NCBI RefSeq assembly: GCF_001039355.2
Contig: NW_019775671.1
Span: 31,132-95,131 of the forward strand
DNA from: Lingula anatina
Taxonomy: Eukaryota; Brachiopoda; Lingulata; Lingulida; Lingulidae
Direction of reading: 5' to 3'
DNA: 64,000 bases
Numbering within the stretch: position 1 is the first letter of the stretch; each line of letters begins with the position of its first letter. The position numbers and the translations under genes were made by a program. This document shows positions 42,509 through 55,800 of this stretch, piece after piece. Below the pieces are notes generated by a model. That model did no database searches. It saw nothing but the letters and a program-made list of their open reading frames with translations, and had not been told where the DNA came from.

Positions 42509-42983
42509 GGCAACGTTTTCTCATAGGCTGACGACAATCACCTTATCTATAGTCAGCAACAAACAAACATTTTATGATTTTATCTATACAAGTTTTTTTT
42601 CCCTCTCAGAAACCACATGAAACGGGCCATTGTATATAGGCCACATATGTCGACCTCACGACAATATTTCCATTTAGTACCCGGTGCAAGTCTTATTTCA
42701 GCGTAAATATCAAACAAAATCCATTTCAAACCCTAACAATAATTGTCTGATGCTGTGACTTCAGGAGAACTACAGGTAGTTACAAAGAACTCGATCAAGC
42801 TGGTCATCTGGAGGGATCCCCTAACACACCTTAGTCGTTTCTTTGGAAACTTAACTGCAGTCTCTAGGAATATAATAGTGCAGTGACACAAAATCTTCAA
42901 TCACAAACTTTTCGGTCTAAAGAATAGGTTATCTTTTTATCATAACAGAATACATTTGAAAAGTGTCCTAATCACCACCTTAT

Positions 42984-44859
42984 TTAGAAGGCGTACAGCA
43001 GCAAAAAAGCCATCATAAGACAGAAGAGCCCCATAGCTTCACTCATAGCAAATCCTAGAATGGCATAGGAGAAAAGCTGTTGTTTCAGGGATGGGTTTCT
43101 TGCATATCCTATTACTAAAGAGCCAAATACGCTGCCGATACCAGCACCTACAAAGGAAAATTATGAAGAACGTGTTAATATGCATCACAGATACAGAAAA
43201 AGGTAGACCACTTAAATTTATTTTAAAACTTAATTTTATTCCAACCTGAAATCTTGCAGTGAACTCCCCTCTTTCAATTTGCCAATGCACTTTATACAAT
43301 AGTCACTTACAACACATTCAGAATGTCAATAAAGGTCACAGACTGTCAGCACCCTTTCAAAATTTACTTTGACACATTCTAGCATTCCACTAAGCATATC
43401 GTACCTGATCCGGCTGCTCCTACTGTAGCTGCTCCAGCACCAATGTACTTGGCAGCCTGATCAATGTCTCTCCTGGATACACTGGTCTGGAAACTACGGA
43501 TCTATGGAAACGGGATACACAGCACTTTAGAATACATGAAACAGGCTGGAGCAAAAAGCATTTGCAGCAAGGTGGGGGAAAAAAGGCATGGCAAAATTTG
43601 ACAGGCATCAGTGAAACACCTTGGCGGGACCAGCAATACCCCGTTTTTGCAGTGACTGATAAACTTGGGACATAGGACCAACATAACACTGGCACTGTCA
43701 AATATTAACAAGCATGACTCTTTAGTGTACTTTGAATTCTTGACACAATTTGGAACTTAACTCTCCAAGAAGTAAAAACACTTCGCTCAATTTCAATAAT
43801 ATCTATTACCTGGGATGCCAACACAGACAATGGTGCTGCCGAATTCATGGTGGCGACTGTGCTGCATGGTGTCTGAAACAACAGTGTATAATATAGAGAA
43901 AGTACAGCATACATACCTCATAGACTTACATCATCCAACTGTCAAGAAAGAGTTACTGAATATGTGACATAGCACTGAATTTTCAGCACAGGTTTTATAG
44001 AAATTTGTGACAAACATATCAACAAACTTAACAGTGAAAGAAAGGACTGGTTGGCAAGATAGACCACTACAGACTTAAGACTAGAGTATAACAGGGAATA
44101 TTTGAGATATCATGGAATATTTTATTTCAAGATGCCAACATTATTTACACAAGATACCAGAACTTTCTGATGCACCCTTACCGTTTCCTGTGTCCTTGTG
44201 TTTGTGAAGGCAGTGCTGATTGGTCTGACAATCTGATTCTGTCGGCTTACCAACTGACATAAAAAAAAAAAAAAAAATGCAAAAAGCCATTTAAAACAAA
44301 ATTTTACTACTAGTGATAGGCAATAGTTCTATCCATACCAAACATATCTTCAAAAGAACAGAAAATCCCAAATTATTGTGAAAAACATTTTTTATCTGCC
44401 TACTCAGTCAATTAAAAGCAACTATAAGCATTTGGGAAAATTATTCTTCACACATATAGGACACTAAGGTCTGGTATCAAATATGTTGAGCCACATCAAT
44501 TTAGTCAATACCCTCACACAAAACGTCTTGACGTGATAAACTAGCTCAATTTAGGGCATTCTGGATCTGTTGAACTACTGTTCGAATTATGTTTTAACGA
44601 TGTGACTGTATTCTAAGCATTACATATAGGCACTTGGAAAACAAACACTGCAAATATATTTTAAGACCTCAAGTTGATATAATAAATTTAGCCCAGTTTT
44701 CGACATTGATAAAAGCTGCATCCGCCATTTTGGAATTTAACTTTCAAATTTCTTATTAAGATCAAATCATGTCAAACACTAATTTTAACATCACGTACAA
44801 TCGCAAATGATACTTACTGCCCTTGACAAGGGAGAAGCGATCTTTGCACAGGCGTACAT
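42984..44859 (-). CDS. ATP5MC: Mitochondrial ATP synthase F0 subunit c
   Basis: Five coding exons, right to left: 44818-44859, 44182-44253, 43810-43872, 43405-43501, 42984-43147, totalling 438 nt (145 residues) with every phase matched. Residues 1-70 form a basic mitochondrial presequence ([16 protein letters not shown] ... FQTSVSRR). The mature protein begins [17 protein letters not shown] and is exactly 75 residues, the animal length. It shows the glycine-rich first helix, the [10 protein letters not shown] loop and the proton-carrying glutamate in [13 protein letters not shown] of helix 2. It builds the c-ring of complex V in the inner membrane. A 5' non-coding exon is likely at 45091 to about 45120 (donor GTAAGTAG), joining the acceptor at 44892. 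The gene runs head to head with JAZF1. Confidence 0.95.
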
Positions 44860-45099
44860 GGTCGGTTGCAGGCTACAAAACTTTCCGTGCTCTGAAAAAG
44901 AGACGACGCTACAAGGTTACAACAAATATTGTGGTCGACAAATCTTCACATTGACCTAAAAATACAAATTGTCATTCAAAAAAACATGCAAAGTTATACA
45001 GAACAAACCACTTGAGTGTATTGTATAGCACTGATGACCAAATCTACTGTCAGATTGCGAAGGATTTTTGCAAGAAATTTTACTACTTACATCACAGAG

Positions 45100-45395
45100 C
45101 CGGTGTCTCTTGACTGGTTTGCAAAGTGCGCATGCGTGACAATGCTCAATAGTTACTAGAGGGATGGCGGCAAATGAACTCTCGTTATGGGAAATGAAGT
45201 TTTACTAAAACTTGGAAATTTATAACTTTTATCGTTTCCTCTTCAGAAAAATATATCATACTTTTGACCACAAACACACAGAATCATATGCTGATTCACA
45301 GAAATCTTTTCTAAGACTGTACAAAAACTCGGCTCACTTCGTGTATTTCCGGTCGGAGCTGTATGCAAATTCCCGGGAGCGAGACTCCCAGGTCA
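45100..45395. promoter_or_regulatory. Shared ATP5MC/JAZF1 promoter with NRF-1-type site
   Basis: The two start regions lie less than 300 bp apart on opposite strands. TGCGCATGCG at 45127-45136 matches the NRF-1 consensus, a palindromic activator site common in promoters of nuclear respiratory genes. A CRE palindrome, TGACGTCA, lies at 45624-45631 in the first JAZF1 intron. There is no TATA box at the expected place for either gene, which fits a housekeeping bidirectional promoter. Confidence 0.6.
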
Positions 45396-46180
45396 ATGCA
45401 AATGGCGGTGTTCTTGGTGAATATCTGTAAGTTCAAGAACTGTGGGCTTAATTTTGCATCCTTGGGTGATCTGATCCAGCACATTGAAGAGTCACATATA
45501 GGTATGATGGTTTATATGTATCACAGATGTACTTTTGTTAGTATATGTGGTGTCTGAAAACAGCAGGAAGCAAAAACTCCCTTTGTTTACATCATAATAA
45601 TAGTTTGACAGCTGACTGAGCGATGACGTCACTCAGGGAATTCCCATAGGAAAAGGAGCAAGTTTTTAAGGCGCTTGCAACTTATTTCTTTACCAAATGC
45701 AGGTATGCTTAATAGAAGTTGAAAGGATTTGCCGTTTATCTGAATTTGCACTATTGCAAGCTGAGGTATTTTTTGAAATTCAGAAGAAATTAAAAGAGGG
45801 GAATCCCACGCACAAAAACCACGTGCATTTGTTTACAATATGCTTTTTGCGATGGTATTATAAAAGACGCAGCTGTCTTTTGTTATGGGCATGGAAAGGC
45901 TTTAGAAAAATTTTCGATGTCAACAAGGGTAGTTCAAAGGTCGTTATTCATATTTTCCAAGAATAATGATTTACATACATTCGGGAGAAAGATAAATGTT
46001 TGATTCAGCTACGAATGCAAGTGGCCTTATCGGCCGTATCTTTCTTCAGTGCAAATGTACTTTATACGGAATTAAAACTGACATAGTGGAAACACTAGAA
46101 CTGCAGGTCACAAATCAGTTTCATAAAAGTTTTGACTTAATATTTACCAATGCAAATTAGTATATGAAAGGTAGGGGCAG

Positions 46181-46246
<66 letters not shown>

Positions 46247-49200
46247 TTGTGTGCCAATTAAGAGGACTAAGCAAACCCTTTCTGCAAAGTGCGTGACTCA
46301 AACTAACCTCTCTAAATCTTCTTTTGTCCAGATGAGTCTAAAATGACATCTGGAATATGTTCATGTATTTATATCCAATCAAAATATCACAAGCCTAACT
46401 GGTGAAAGACATTTCCAAATATCAGTTTTCCTTGGCAAATATTGGTAAAATCCCATGGGCATAGATTCTTTGATTGACTGTGTGCCAAAACTGATAAAGA
46501 CATCTTGTCAGTCTGTAATGGAGAGCTTGTAATAGATGCTATCAAAAATGCTTTAATTGTGGACACCATGAGCTATGGTTAAAAGGATAATAACTCTTCG
46601 TTTTGGCCAAAAAATGAATTTTCCTAGAGTAAACAACAATTTTCCCATACTTACCAATGGTTATTGAATCCATTTTCACATTCAAAGTTAGTCCCTGGTT
46701 TTTTTCTAAAAAGTTTGGTTTTTTGTTATAATCTCTTAAGAGATTATAATAGAGTATAGCCATCAATGGAGGTCACATGGTCTAAAGACAAGCTCAGATA
46801 TCAGAATAATAGCTGTAACTGCCGTTTTTGTGGTACAACAGAATATATTATATTTCTATGAGTTGTTCACAATGTTTTTATTGTGAAATATAGATCTCAT
46901 ACGAAGAGTTATTATCCCTTTAATTTATTAACTCTAGCTGCCTTTGTGAATATCTTTTCTTTATTGTCTGTTTTAATTTTGTGTTGACTAGATCTTAAAT
47001 TGGGGCATGATAAGAGAAATCACCAAACAAGCAAACTATTACCAAGCTGGCAACAACCTTATGTACATTCAGCATGTTATGTATGTCCTTGAAGCTTAAT
47101 TTAGTCTTTCCACACCAGAACTGTCATTATTGGACCCAAAGGCCAGTGAGACAATGACTGCATGCTGCTGAAATACAGTCATCTTAGAAGGAAAGAGAGA
47201 AAGATAGTTCACACCTGGTGGGCAGTGCACCCAAAACTGAAAATCCTAAGACCATTTAAATTAGAATGTACCTCAAAGGAAAATAAGAGCAAGGTAGTCT
47301 TTCAAAACACATATCCCTCAGTGGCCCAGCCTTGAATCATGTTATGTTGATTTAAAAAATGCTAACACATAAGCCAACCATCTTTACACATCATACACAT
47401 ATTAACAAGTCCTAAGCTTATTTCAATAACTTATCAGATTTATGATTTTGACCACACTGTTGACCAAATCCCACAAATATTGACTACATAGTCTGTCTTG
47501 GATGGTGGACATTTGTAATTATGAAATGTAAATAGATAACTTTCATGTGATCTGCAAAATTAAGAATTGTCAAATGATGTGAAACCTAAATTTTCCAAGA
47601 CAGAATCTTCATTAATCTGAGTGTCTTCCCTCTAAAGCAGAAGAAAATATCAGCATCAGGTGCCTTCATTTGAGGAAGTTTATGGTTTTTTAAGGTCCAA
47701 ATTTAGAAAGATAAAGATGGAAATCATTCTAGGATATTTTGACTGATAAATTATATGACTAAGGGACGTTTTCAAACGAGCATACCTTTAATCCATGGTG
47801 TAAAGAAAATACCAGTACTAGTACGTGCACAAGTATAGCTGTACTAGAATGCTTTATACATGTACACGAGTCAATGCAGAACTTAGATTATTGATTTTAC
47901 AAAAATGATGTGACATAGGTGCTAATTAGAACCTGTTAGTGCCTGAAACACTTCAGTTGTAAATGTGACAATTGACTCGTGCTGTAAAAATACAGTTCTA
48001 GTAACTAAGAAATCTGTCTAGCATATTGAACTTGCCAGTATTAAGTAGCCTTATCTGAACAGTTAGTATGCAATTAACTTATTATAACTATTATCATGTA
48101 GATACTGTCATATATCCCCCGCCAGTGTTGAGTCACATATGCTGAATCATACGCTGCATGGTTTTTACAGTTAATTTAGAAAGAATATCAGTTTGTGTCA
48201 CCCTGAGTTTCAGAGGATATTCTGGGTAATATGGAGTCTCCATGTGACCTCTGAACCCCAGGGTGGGTATGAGGGCTGTTGCTGTCTTAATAATAAAAAG
48301 CCAATGATGAGAGAAGGCAATGTTCTTGACACGAACATTATTATCAAGTTCCAGATTATACTGAACTGGGAAAGTCCGCAGTGAGCTCTGAAACTCAAGG
48401 CAGTTTATTTATGGTTGTTCAATATCTGATCCCTGTGTTAATTGGTCGTCTTACTAGTAATGAGCAGATAGTTGGCTTGATTATAGAATAACACAGGACT
48501 CCTCTGTGTGGCTTGACTTTTAATTGCAAGCAAGATCTTCTTAAGAATATCAGACTGAAGCTGTTCTTGTAAAAGTGGCATTGAATGCATAAGCATATCT
48601 GTGAAGGAAGACAGATTAGGCTGTATAAGATTTCCAGCAGAGCATAGGATTTACACCTATACTTGCAAATATCAATTAAGTTGCCCATATAGATTTGCTG
48701 TCTGTTATTGAATCATTATTGATTGAGAGGAATATTTAGCAAGGCAGGCTAGGATGGTTTTACATCTAGGCCGTAGTAAATCACTTTGTATTGATTTTCT
48801 TTGCTTCTCTGTCATATAGATATCAGTATAGTGCAGTTTAACAGATGGTTATTTGGGTCACAAAGTGATAGTCTGACTGAAATATGTCCATTGTTAGCCT
48901 TGACTCATAAAATGTGTATTATTTTCCTACAACTAACATTTTTGTCATGTTTTGGCTCTCATCTTTTCATTCTGGGATTCACTCAGACATCCACCATTTG
49001 CATCATGTGGGTTTATCTGATTGCATTCGGCGAGAGTCCCCACAGAGTGAGTGCCAACTAGCTAGTATGATAGATTCATTGTGAAAGAAGAGATGATCCG
49101 TGGACTAACTGGTCTGCATATCAAAAATGGCCCATTCCTCTTAAAAGTGAAGCTGAATAATCCTCTAATCATGTCTCCACCTACCAAACCCACCTACCAA

Positions 49201-50509
49201 TCATATGTCTTCATCTATCAATATTTGGCATGGCGTTCAAGTGGGGTCGTCCACATTTGATCCACGGACCATGCAGTTATATAGTCTGTAGATCATCTTT
49301 TCTGAATGTGGCCTACGATGGTCAGAAATTCTAAATCATAGCTTGTTGACATATAATAGGCAGACACATTTTGCTTTTATCTTTAGAACAGTTATAGTAT
49401 AATTTTCAACTAGGAAGTTAAATGCAGGTTAAATGAATAATGAGCCTTCTTGTGAGTTTACAATTAATAGAGGCTGATGAAGAACCAGTCTCACATGTCA
49501 TGTAATAAGTGGTAAAAAAGAACAGCTAAAGTGAACTCCCACAAGTACATCATGTGGTAAAGCTGATGGAATTTCAATAAGGAAGATAATCACTGAGAGA
49601 GATTAAGCTCCTAATAACTTCTAATGATGTTAAGAATAACGTAGAGTGAATTATAATGGCCATGAAGAGATGATACATGTATTAAATGTCATTTTCAAGT
49701 GGTCATTTCAGATTTGTGTGTCCGGTCTGTTGGGTTGACCTTCTATGGTATATGATACACCTCAGATGAAGGCGTTCGATATAAACATATACTTTGCATC
49801 AATAGCAATGATAGTGGACAGGGATTTTGGCTTCTTGTACTCTGTATCATCAAAATGGTAATCCCCTTAGTAGTAAATCCTGCACAGCTAGGTTATTGCT
49901 GGTTTAAAATGCATGTAAAGTTCAAAACTGGGTATGACTGGGTTATTCTAAAGTTACATTATTTAATAAGATGGACAGACCACAACTAGAAAGGTTTAAC
50001 CCAACTTCACCATGAACATGACTTCCTTGAAAGCAATCTGTAAATATAAGTTGGTTACATAAAGCTACACGTTTTATCTATAAATGTCATTGTGATGATT
50101 ACTCTGGAAAGTAGGGTCATCACCTCTGGCAGTATCATACAAGATGATATCTCTTCAGACTCCAGACACTGATTACTGTATAAGGGATAACTGTATTTAG
50201 TTGGTATTAAATTATCACGGCACACATATTAATTTGCAACAGCAGTGGCAGTCACTAATTGCCTTAACTTCCAGTATTAACAGCACCATCTGTATATTAG
50301 TTGGGTAATGCACTGAGGTTCTACAACTTGTTTTTATATGTGTTAACTCTATAAGTGCTTGACATTTTCCCACCCTAAAATGTTGAAGAGATATTTGTAT
50401 AATGAATGCTTCTTTCCTTTTTATCTAGACACAGACCCAAGATTTGTAGAAAAGCAAGAAATACAGCAACCACCCGCCATTGCTCTAAGTTATGTTTTAA
50501 GGTAAGCAG

Positions 50510-50545
<36 letters not shown>

Positions 50546-52886
50546 TGTGTGTGCAAGTGTATGTGTAAAGAGAGAGAGAGAGAGAGAAGGTGCAGACATG
50601 TCTAACTAGACCTTTTCTTGCTTTTTTTCTGAAGTACTTATTTTTTACTGTATATGTTTTACCTTGATACAGTATGTTTTTAAAATTATTATCATCTTTA
50701 AGTCAGTTATTTGTTTTTGACATGATTTGAATATTTTTGCAGTTTTAAAGAATATAGACAAACCAAATTTTTGTGATAAAATAATTAGACAGAATTAAGT
50801 GCTTTACACCTAAAAAAAATCATAGCAACATGAATTAAAAAAAAAACACAAACAATTAAACAACCAAAAACACAAAACAACATAGTCTGAGAGAAAAAAT
50901 TTGTAATGTAAATACAGCTTAAATTTCCTCGCCTTGTTTTCAACACAGGTTTTACACAGAAGGAATAAAGAGGGAGCCAGTGCAAGATCTTCAGAGAAAG
51001 AAACAGTTACAGCAGCGTGTCCAGTCACCATCAGTTGCCATCAGGAGTCTCACACCCACAGGTGGAACAACAGTTTAAAAACATATTTGGATGGTTATAG
51101 TTTAGAAGTATATAATGGGTGAATAACAATTCCCCATTTAATCTGCCTCCATGAATTAATCCTCTGCATGTAAATTTGGACAAAGTAAGTTTGCAAGAAT
51201 CTGTAGCACATATTTTCTACACCCGACTGTGAAAAAAAGTTCAAAAACGTCAATTCTTCTGCTGTGATTTCAGGGAGTGAATTTGATGAAGATGAAATGC
51301 TCAGTGAAGATGAAGACAGCGATGATTCCTGGACTACCTCAGACGAGTTTACCACAGAGTTTATCATGAGATACCACAAAAATAACGGGTACAATGTTTT
51401 TTTTTTTATTCATCTATATTCAAACAGATTTATATTGATTATTTTGAATAGTAATACTGTATAATCAATTACATTTACATACTTTCTTTCTACCTAAATT
51501 TTTACAGTTACTGTATATACTTAAGCATGATGATTGATGTTATAAGCAAGTTTATAAGTAAAAACTAATAAAGCATTCAGTAAAGGCAATCACTTGGTTA
51601 TATTGTTATAATGAAAATTTATGCTGTTAAATTTAAATACTAGATTAATCGAACAAAAAAGCAGGGTTGTAGTTTGAAAGTTATTATTTTGTTTGTATTT
51701 TGTGCTCAAGTGAATTTAATAAATCTTTAAAAAAGTAAAGAGTTAGTGAGGTGTTAGGAATTAGACCCCGTTCCAGAGATCTTAGATCAGTCTATCCCCG
51801 TGGGGAGTCTCACTAGATTACTGTCAGCTTAGCCGGCTTAAATGTCTGTCCCGCCTACTAAAAGCTGTAAGGGGGTAATTAACTTCTGTGCACTGTCGGC
51901 TGACATCAGTTTAACGTGAACCCCCAGGGAGTTAGGCTGATCTAGTTGGATTGATCTAAATCTCTGGGAATGCGCTATTAGTTAGAAATGGCCTACTGTT
52001 TGCACATGTAAAATAGCCAATTCAACTTTTTTTCAGTTTGAACAATTTAAAGGACAATATTGACAACGAAAAGCCATTTGCATGCCCAGTACCTGGTTGT
52101 AAAAAGAGGTATAAGAATGTCAATGGTATCAAGTATCATGCCAGACATGGACACAGGAAAGAAATGAGGTGCTGATAAGTCCTGAAGCTTAACATTATGA
52201 CACTGAAGATTTAACATGCTTTACATAAAATTAGTGTTAAAGGCACTAGTATTGATGAAATTTTGAGTGTACAGAATTTTAAGTATTTGACTTGAAAATG
52301 CATAATATGTTTTATTAAGTGGAGTAAAAAAGTTTATTTTTTAGTTTACAGGATTTGAAATGATATGTATGATAGAAAAAAATGAATCTGTAAAAAAATG
52401 AATCTCTGAAAAAGTTTTAATTCTAAATATGCCGTTTTTTTTTTTTTCAGAGTAAAAAAGCCTTTTAAGTGCAGGTGTGGAAAGAATTATAAAACAGCGC
52501 AAGGCCTGAGAAACCATGCACTACATCAGCACCCTACCACAGAACTTCTCAACATTCAAACGACCACATCTTCACCGATTTCTCCGACAAAATTCTCCTC
52601 CCCAAGCCCTGTATCCTTGCCCTCTCCACTGACACCGGTGACCCCTACAATGCCGTCACCCAAGCTGCAGTTGGTACCGACACAATCCTCACCCCATTCC
52701 ACGCAATCCCAGACCAAGTCTCTCTTTCCTACCAGGATTGTACAGAACCAGGTAACAGTGGGGTCACTGGGTGCAGTTCAGGCCTCTCTCCCAGCAGGCT
52801 TGGTGCATCATACGTACATCCCAATACAACTCCAGTCTGCCAACGGACAGGTCAACAACCCACAGGCGCAACAGGCAGTCAAGTGA
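45396..52886 (+). CDS. JAZF1: JAZF1 homologue (three C2H2 fingers, NuA4/TIP60-associated)
   Basis: Six coding exons: 45396-45501, 50429-50501, 50949-51061, 51274-51388, 52037-52168, 52451-52886; 975 nt, 324 residues, all phases matched. Finger 1 (CKFKNCGLNFASLGDLIQH) begins at about residue 12 and is followed by DTDPRFVEKQEIQQPPAIAL, an almost direct match to human JAZF1. An acidic segment (EDEDSDDSWTT) comes next. Fingers 2 and 3 follow: EKPFACPVPGCKKRYKNVNG and KPFKCRCGKNYKTAQGLRNH. Human JAZF1 (243 residues) ends soon after finger 3; here about 110 more residues rich in Ser, Thr, Pro and Gln follow. JAZF1 is a subunit of the TIP60 acetyltransferase complex. The first intron (about 4.9 kb) carries a TTAA-flanked MITE and a (TA)n tract. 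The start is MQMAVFLVNICKF; an upstream in-frame ATG at 45363 and the next Met at 45402 are alternatives. Confidence 0.94.
46185..46243. repeat. (TA)n microsatellite
   Basis: About 29 TA units in the first JAZF1 intron. Confidence 0.95.
46583..46919. mobile_element. TTAA-flanked MITE, piggyBac-like
   Basis: A 337-bp element in JAZF1 intron 1. The termini are AAGGATAATAACTCTTCGT and its inverse ACGAAGAGTTATTATCCCT, one mismatch apart, each bordered by TTAA (46579-46582 and 46920-46923). A 24-bp perfect palindrome lies inside at 46726-46749. TTAA sites are the mark of piggyBac insertion. No transposase remains. Confidence 0.65.
50510..50588. repeat. (CT)n-(GT)n and (GA)n microsatellites
   Basis: Compound simple repeat starting only about ten bases after the donor of JAZF1 exon 2 (GTAAGCAG, then CTCTCT...GTGTGT). 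Confidence 0.9.
51763..51974. mobile_element. Inverted-repeat element in JAZF1 intron 4
   Basis: The left end ACCCCGTTCCAGAGATCTTAG and the right end, read in reverse, GCATTCCCAGAGATTTAGATC form imperfect inverted arms of about 50 bp, enclosing a more GC-rich core. TTAG appears at both edges. Class not determined. Confidence 0.5.
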
Positions 52887-55800
52887 GGTGGCAGTCATCT
52901 TGGTTTTCATTTATTGCCATTTTTGATTTGGGATGAAAAAAGTGCATGTGTAGCTAGCTGCCAGCTTCATTTTTCATTATTTAGGGTAAGGAAAGAAGAA
53001 GTACATTGTTACCATCTGGTTTTAGTTGTAGGATAGGGAACGAAAGAGTTGTTAATCAGTACATTTATAACAATATTTACTATGGTAACAGTTATACAGG
53101 CATCAAACAATACAAAATGGTATGCTATTGTTTAGAAGACTAGTGTTTAGAATTTAATACACCTGTAGTAGATGTTTGGATACTTTTTGGTCACATACTG
53201 ATTTTGAAGGTTTAAAAAAAGCAATTGTTTATCCAGATCTATTCCTGTTGTTATTTGACGTCAAATTTGAATTAAGAGTAGATCTAAGCAGAAAGAAAGC
53301 TGATTTTGATTTTGCTTAATCCTACTGAAAAATGCAATTATCATCTCATAAATTTTGATTATTTGGCAAAGTTTTGATTTCTGAATCAGTGGTGATGAAA
53401 CGCTCTTTAAAGTTTTATGAAGACTCTGCTGTACTCTGAGTGGAAGATGTTTATCTTACAAAAAGGAGCATTGTACTTGGTCATCATCAGGAATCATGAT
53501 GAAGTTTTACTTACATTTACTAAGTAAAATTATCCTTTCACCTGCTGTAAGTTTATGATTGTAACAATGTTGTAAATGAATGTAATTGTGTAAGAACCAT
53601 GTAAGTATCAAAAGAAACATTCAACATTTCAGCTAAACTTTCAGTGATAAAAAATGAAATGTTTGTCTAGGAAAAACTCATTGTAAATTATCATTGTGAG
53701 AGGTGCAATTTGTGTGTTTCTATTGTGAGCAAAATATTTATTTGCACTGTTGTCAAAAGAACAACAGATCAGTTAAAGAAGTTTGAAACTGTAAAGAAAA
53801 ATTATAAACAAGAAAGAGACATTAGATTTTGAAAGCGAAGATTTAAAAAGCAAAGAAATGTTAATTGGCAAAAGAAGTGATGGCCTGTGGAATTTAATTG
53901 ACAGTTGTCCAATAAGATTTTTTTATATGTTTTATTTTAGTAATTTGTATATGTATGTATAGACAGTGTAGATAGAATTGTTAACCACCTGTAATGNTTT
54001 TTTTTTTTTTTTTTTTTTTTTGCAGCTTATCTGTTTCCATTTTTGGTAAATATTTCAGCCCTGTTGTTACAATATGTTTATATTAGCATTGTCATGGAAT
54101 ATAGCTGGTTCTATTTCCAAAACTAACAAAAGGAAAAAAAAAGTTATTTTTCCCTGTACATATGTTGAGTGTAGCATATTTAGCTTGTTATGATAGATTA
54201 TATATTTTGTCTTTAAGTTATTTACATGAAAGACATACGAAGTCAGAACAGATAACTGATTAAGGGATGTCTTTAAAAGAAACTATGGGAGCTCTGTGTT
54301 GTATTCACTTGAACAAACGTTGAAGTGGTTAGTATTTTCAATGGAAAGACGTACAGTACTGTTGGGGGATACAAAACTTACGTTTTGCTCACCTAACCAA
54401 AATGCTCACTAATGAAATAAGTGGATGGTGAGCTCAGGGTTTAAAGCTTGCAGTGAAATGCTGATTGGATATTTTGTTGAAAAATTGTGGACATTAATTA
54501 AATAACATTTAAAAAGGGAAGTGATGGAACAATCATGTTTTTGTGATCTGCCAATTTTCATTTGTTTTGTTTGTTTAATAGTTTATTAGTTGCTTTTCTC
54601 TGAGTATTATTTTGATCTCAGCTTTTTTTTAGTGTTGCTTTACTTGGTGCTGTTTAAAGTGTGAATAACTTATATTAATTATGTAACATATCAAAATATT
54701 ATTCAGATGAAACAAGACTGAAAATGTGCTCTAAAACTAAAGTGCTAGTGATTAAAATGAAAGTAAAGTAATTGTATTCTTCCTTCGGCACATATAATTC
54801 AGTAGAGAATTCCCATGTAATTAAGGAGAGTTACATGTAGAACTTAATGTACTGTAATATCACAATATTAAGATAGAATTAGGAAAGTGGAAGTTCATAG
54901 CTCTATGATAGAAAGTTTGTGTAATAGTTAGAAACATTAAGCTTTGTTCATTTTATAAAACCTTTTTTTCTTTTTCTTTTTATTTATAAGATTTTCCCTT
55001 CTGCAAAGTTTGCATCTTCTTATTCAGATTTCTAGAAACTCAACTATCCTATTTTTAAAGGATATGTATTTGGGCCCAGAACCATCATACTTGAATTCTG
55101 AAATAAGTTTTGAATCTCAGTTTTGTCTATTACACAAAGTATACACTCGTAGATGTGATAAGTTTCTGTACATAAAGTTATACTGTTACTGAAAAGTATG
55201 AGAAATGTTGTAATTTTTCCTTATCTCTTTATTCATTATGATAGTAAAATATGTACAAAAAAACAATTTCAGGAAAAATAATTAGGTTTATTTATTAATA
55301 GATTATTTAATATATGATAATTGTGATCTTTTAAAAGCATTTCGATATTTAGTGGCTAGACATATTGTGATTGTGCATGTTTTTGTATACTACAACTTCT
55401 ATATATAGTAAGTTTATCAGATAATATTAATAGTTATCAGTGGAATTGTGGGCAAGAGTTACGACTGACCTTGAAATCTGAATTGAAATTTTTGAAAGCA
55501 GATATTTCAAGATAATTATCTTACCATTTAGGTTGTGTTGTTCCAGAATAGGCTAGCTTAGTATGGATAAAGCATATGTTTATATGTAGGCAAATGATAA
55601 CTTTGTCTCAGTCTGCTATTGTTGTTGCTTCCAGGACCAAGCCATTGTTAACCCAATCATGCTTATTTGGGGTGGGGGCTGGGGGGTTTAAAAAGGCCCA
55701 CAAAAGGCCCACAAAAGGCCCACAAAAATGCTAATGCCCTTAAATTGCCCCTCTTAATCTTGGGGGGAAGGTGGTGCACTTTTCCTGGAGTTTTTAAATC

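Noticed and set aside
43420-43914. Several minus frames of 69 to 93 codons around the ATP synthase c exons
   Set aside because: They are readings of its exons and introns in other frames, or run-on of true exons into introns.
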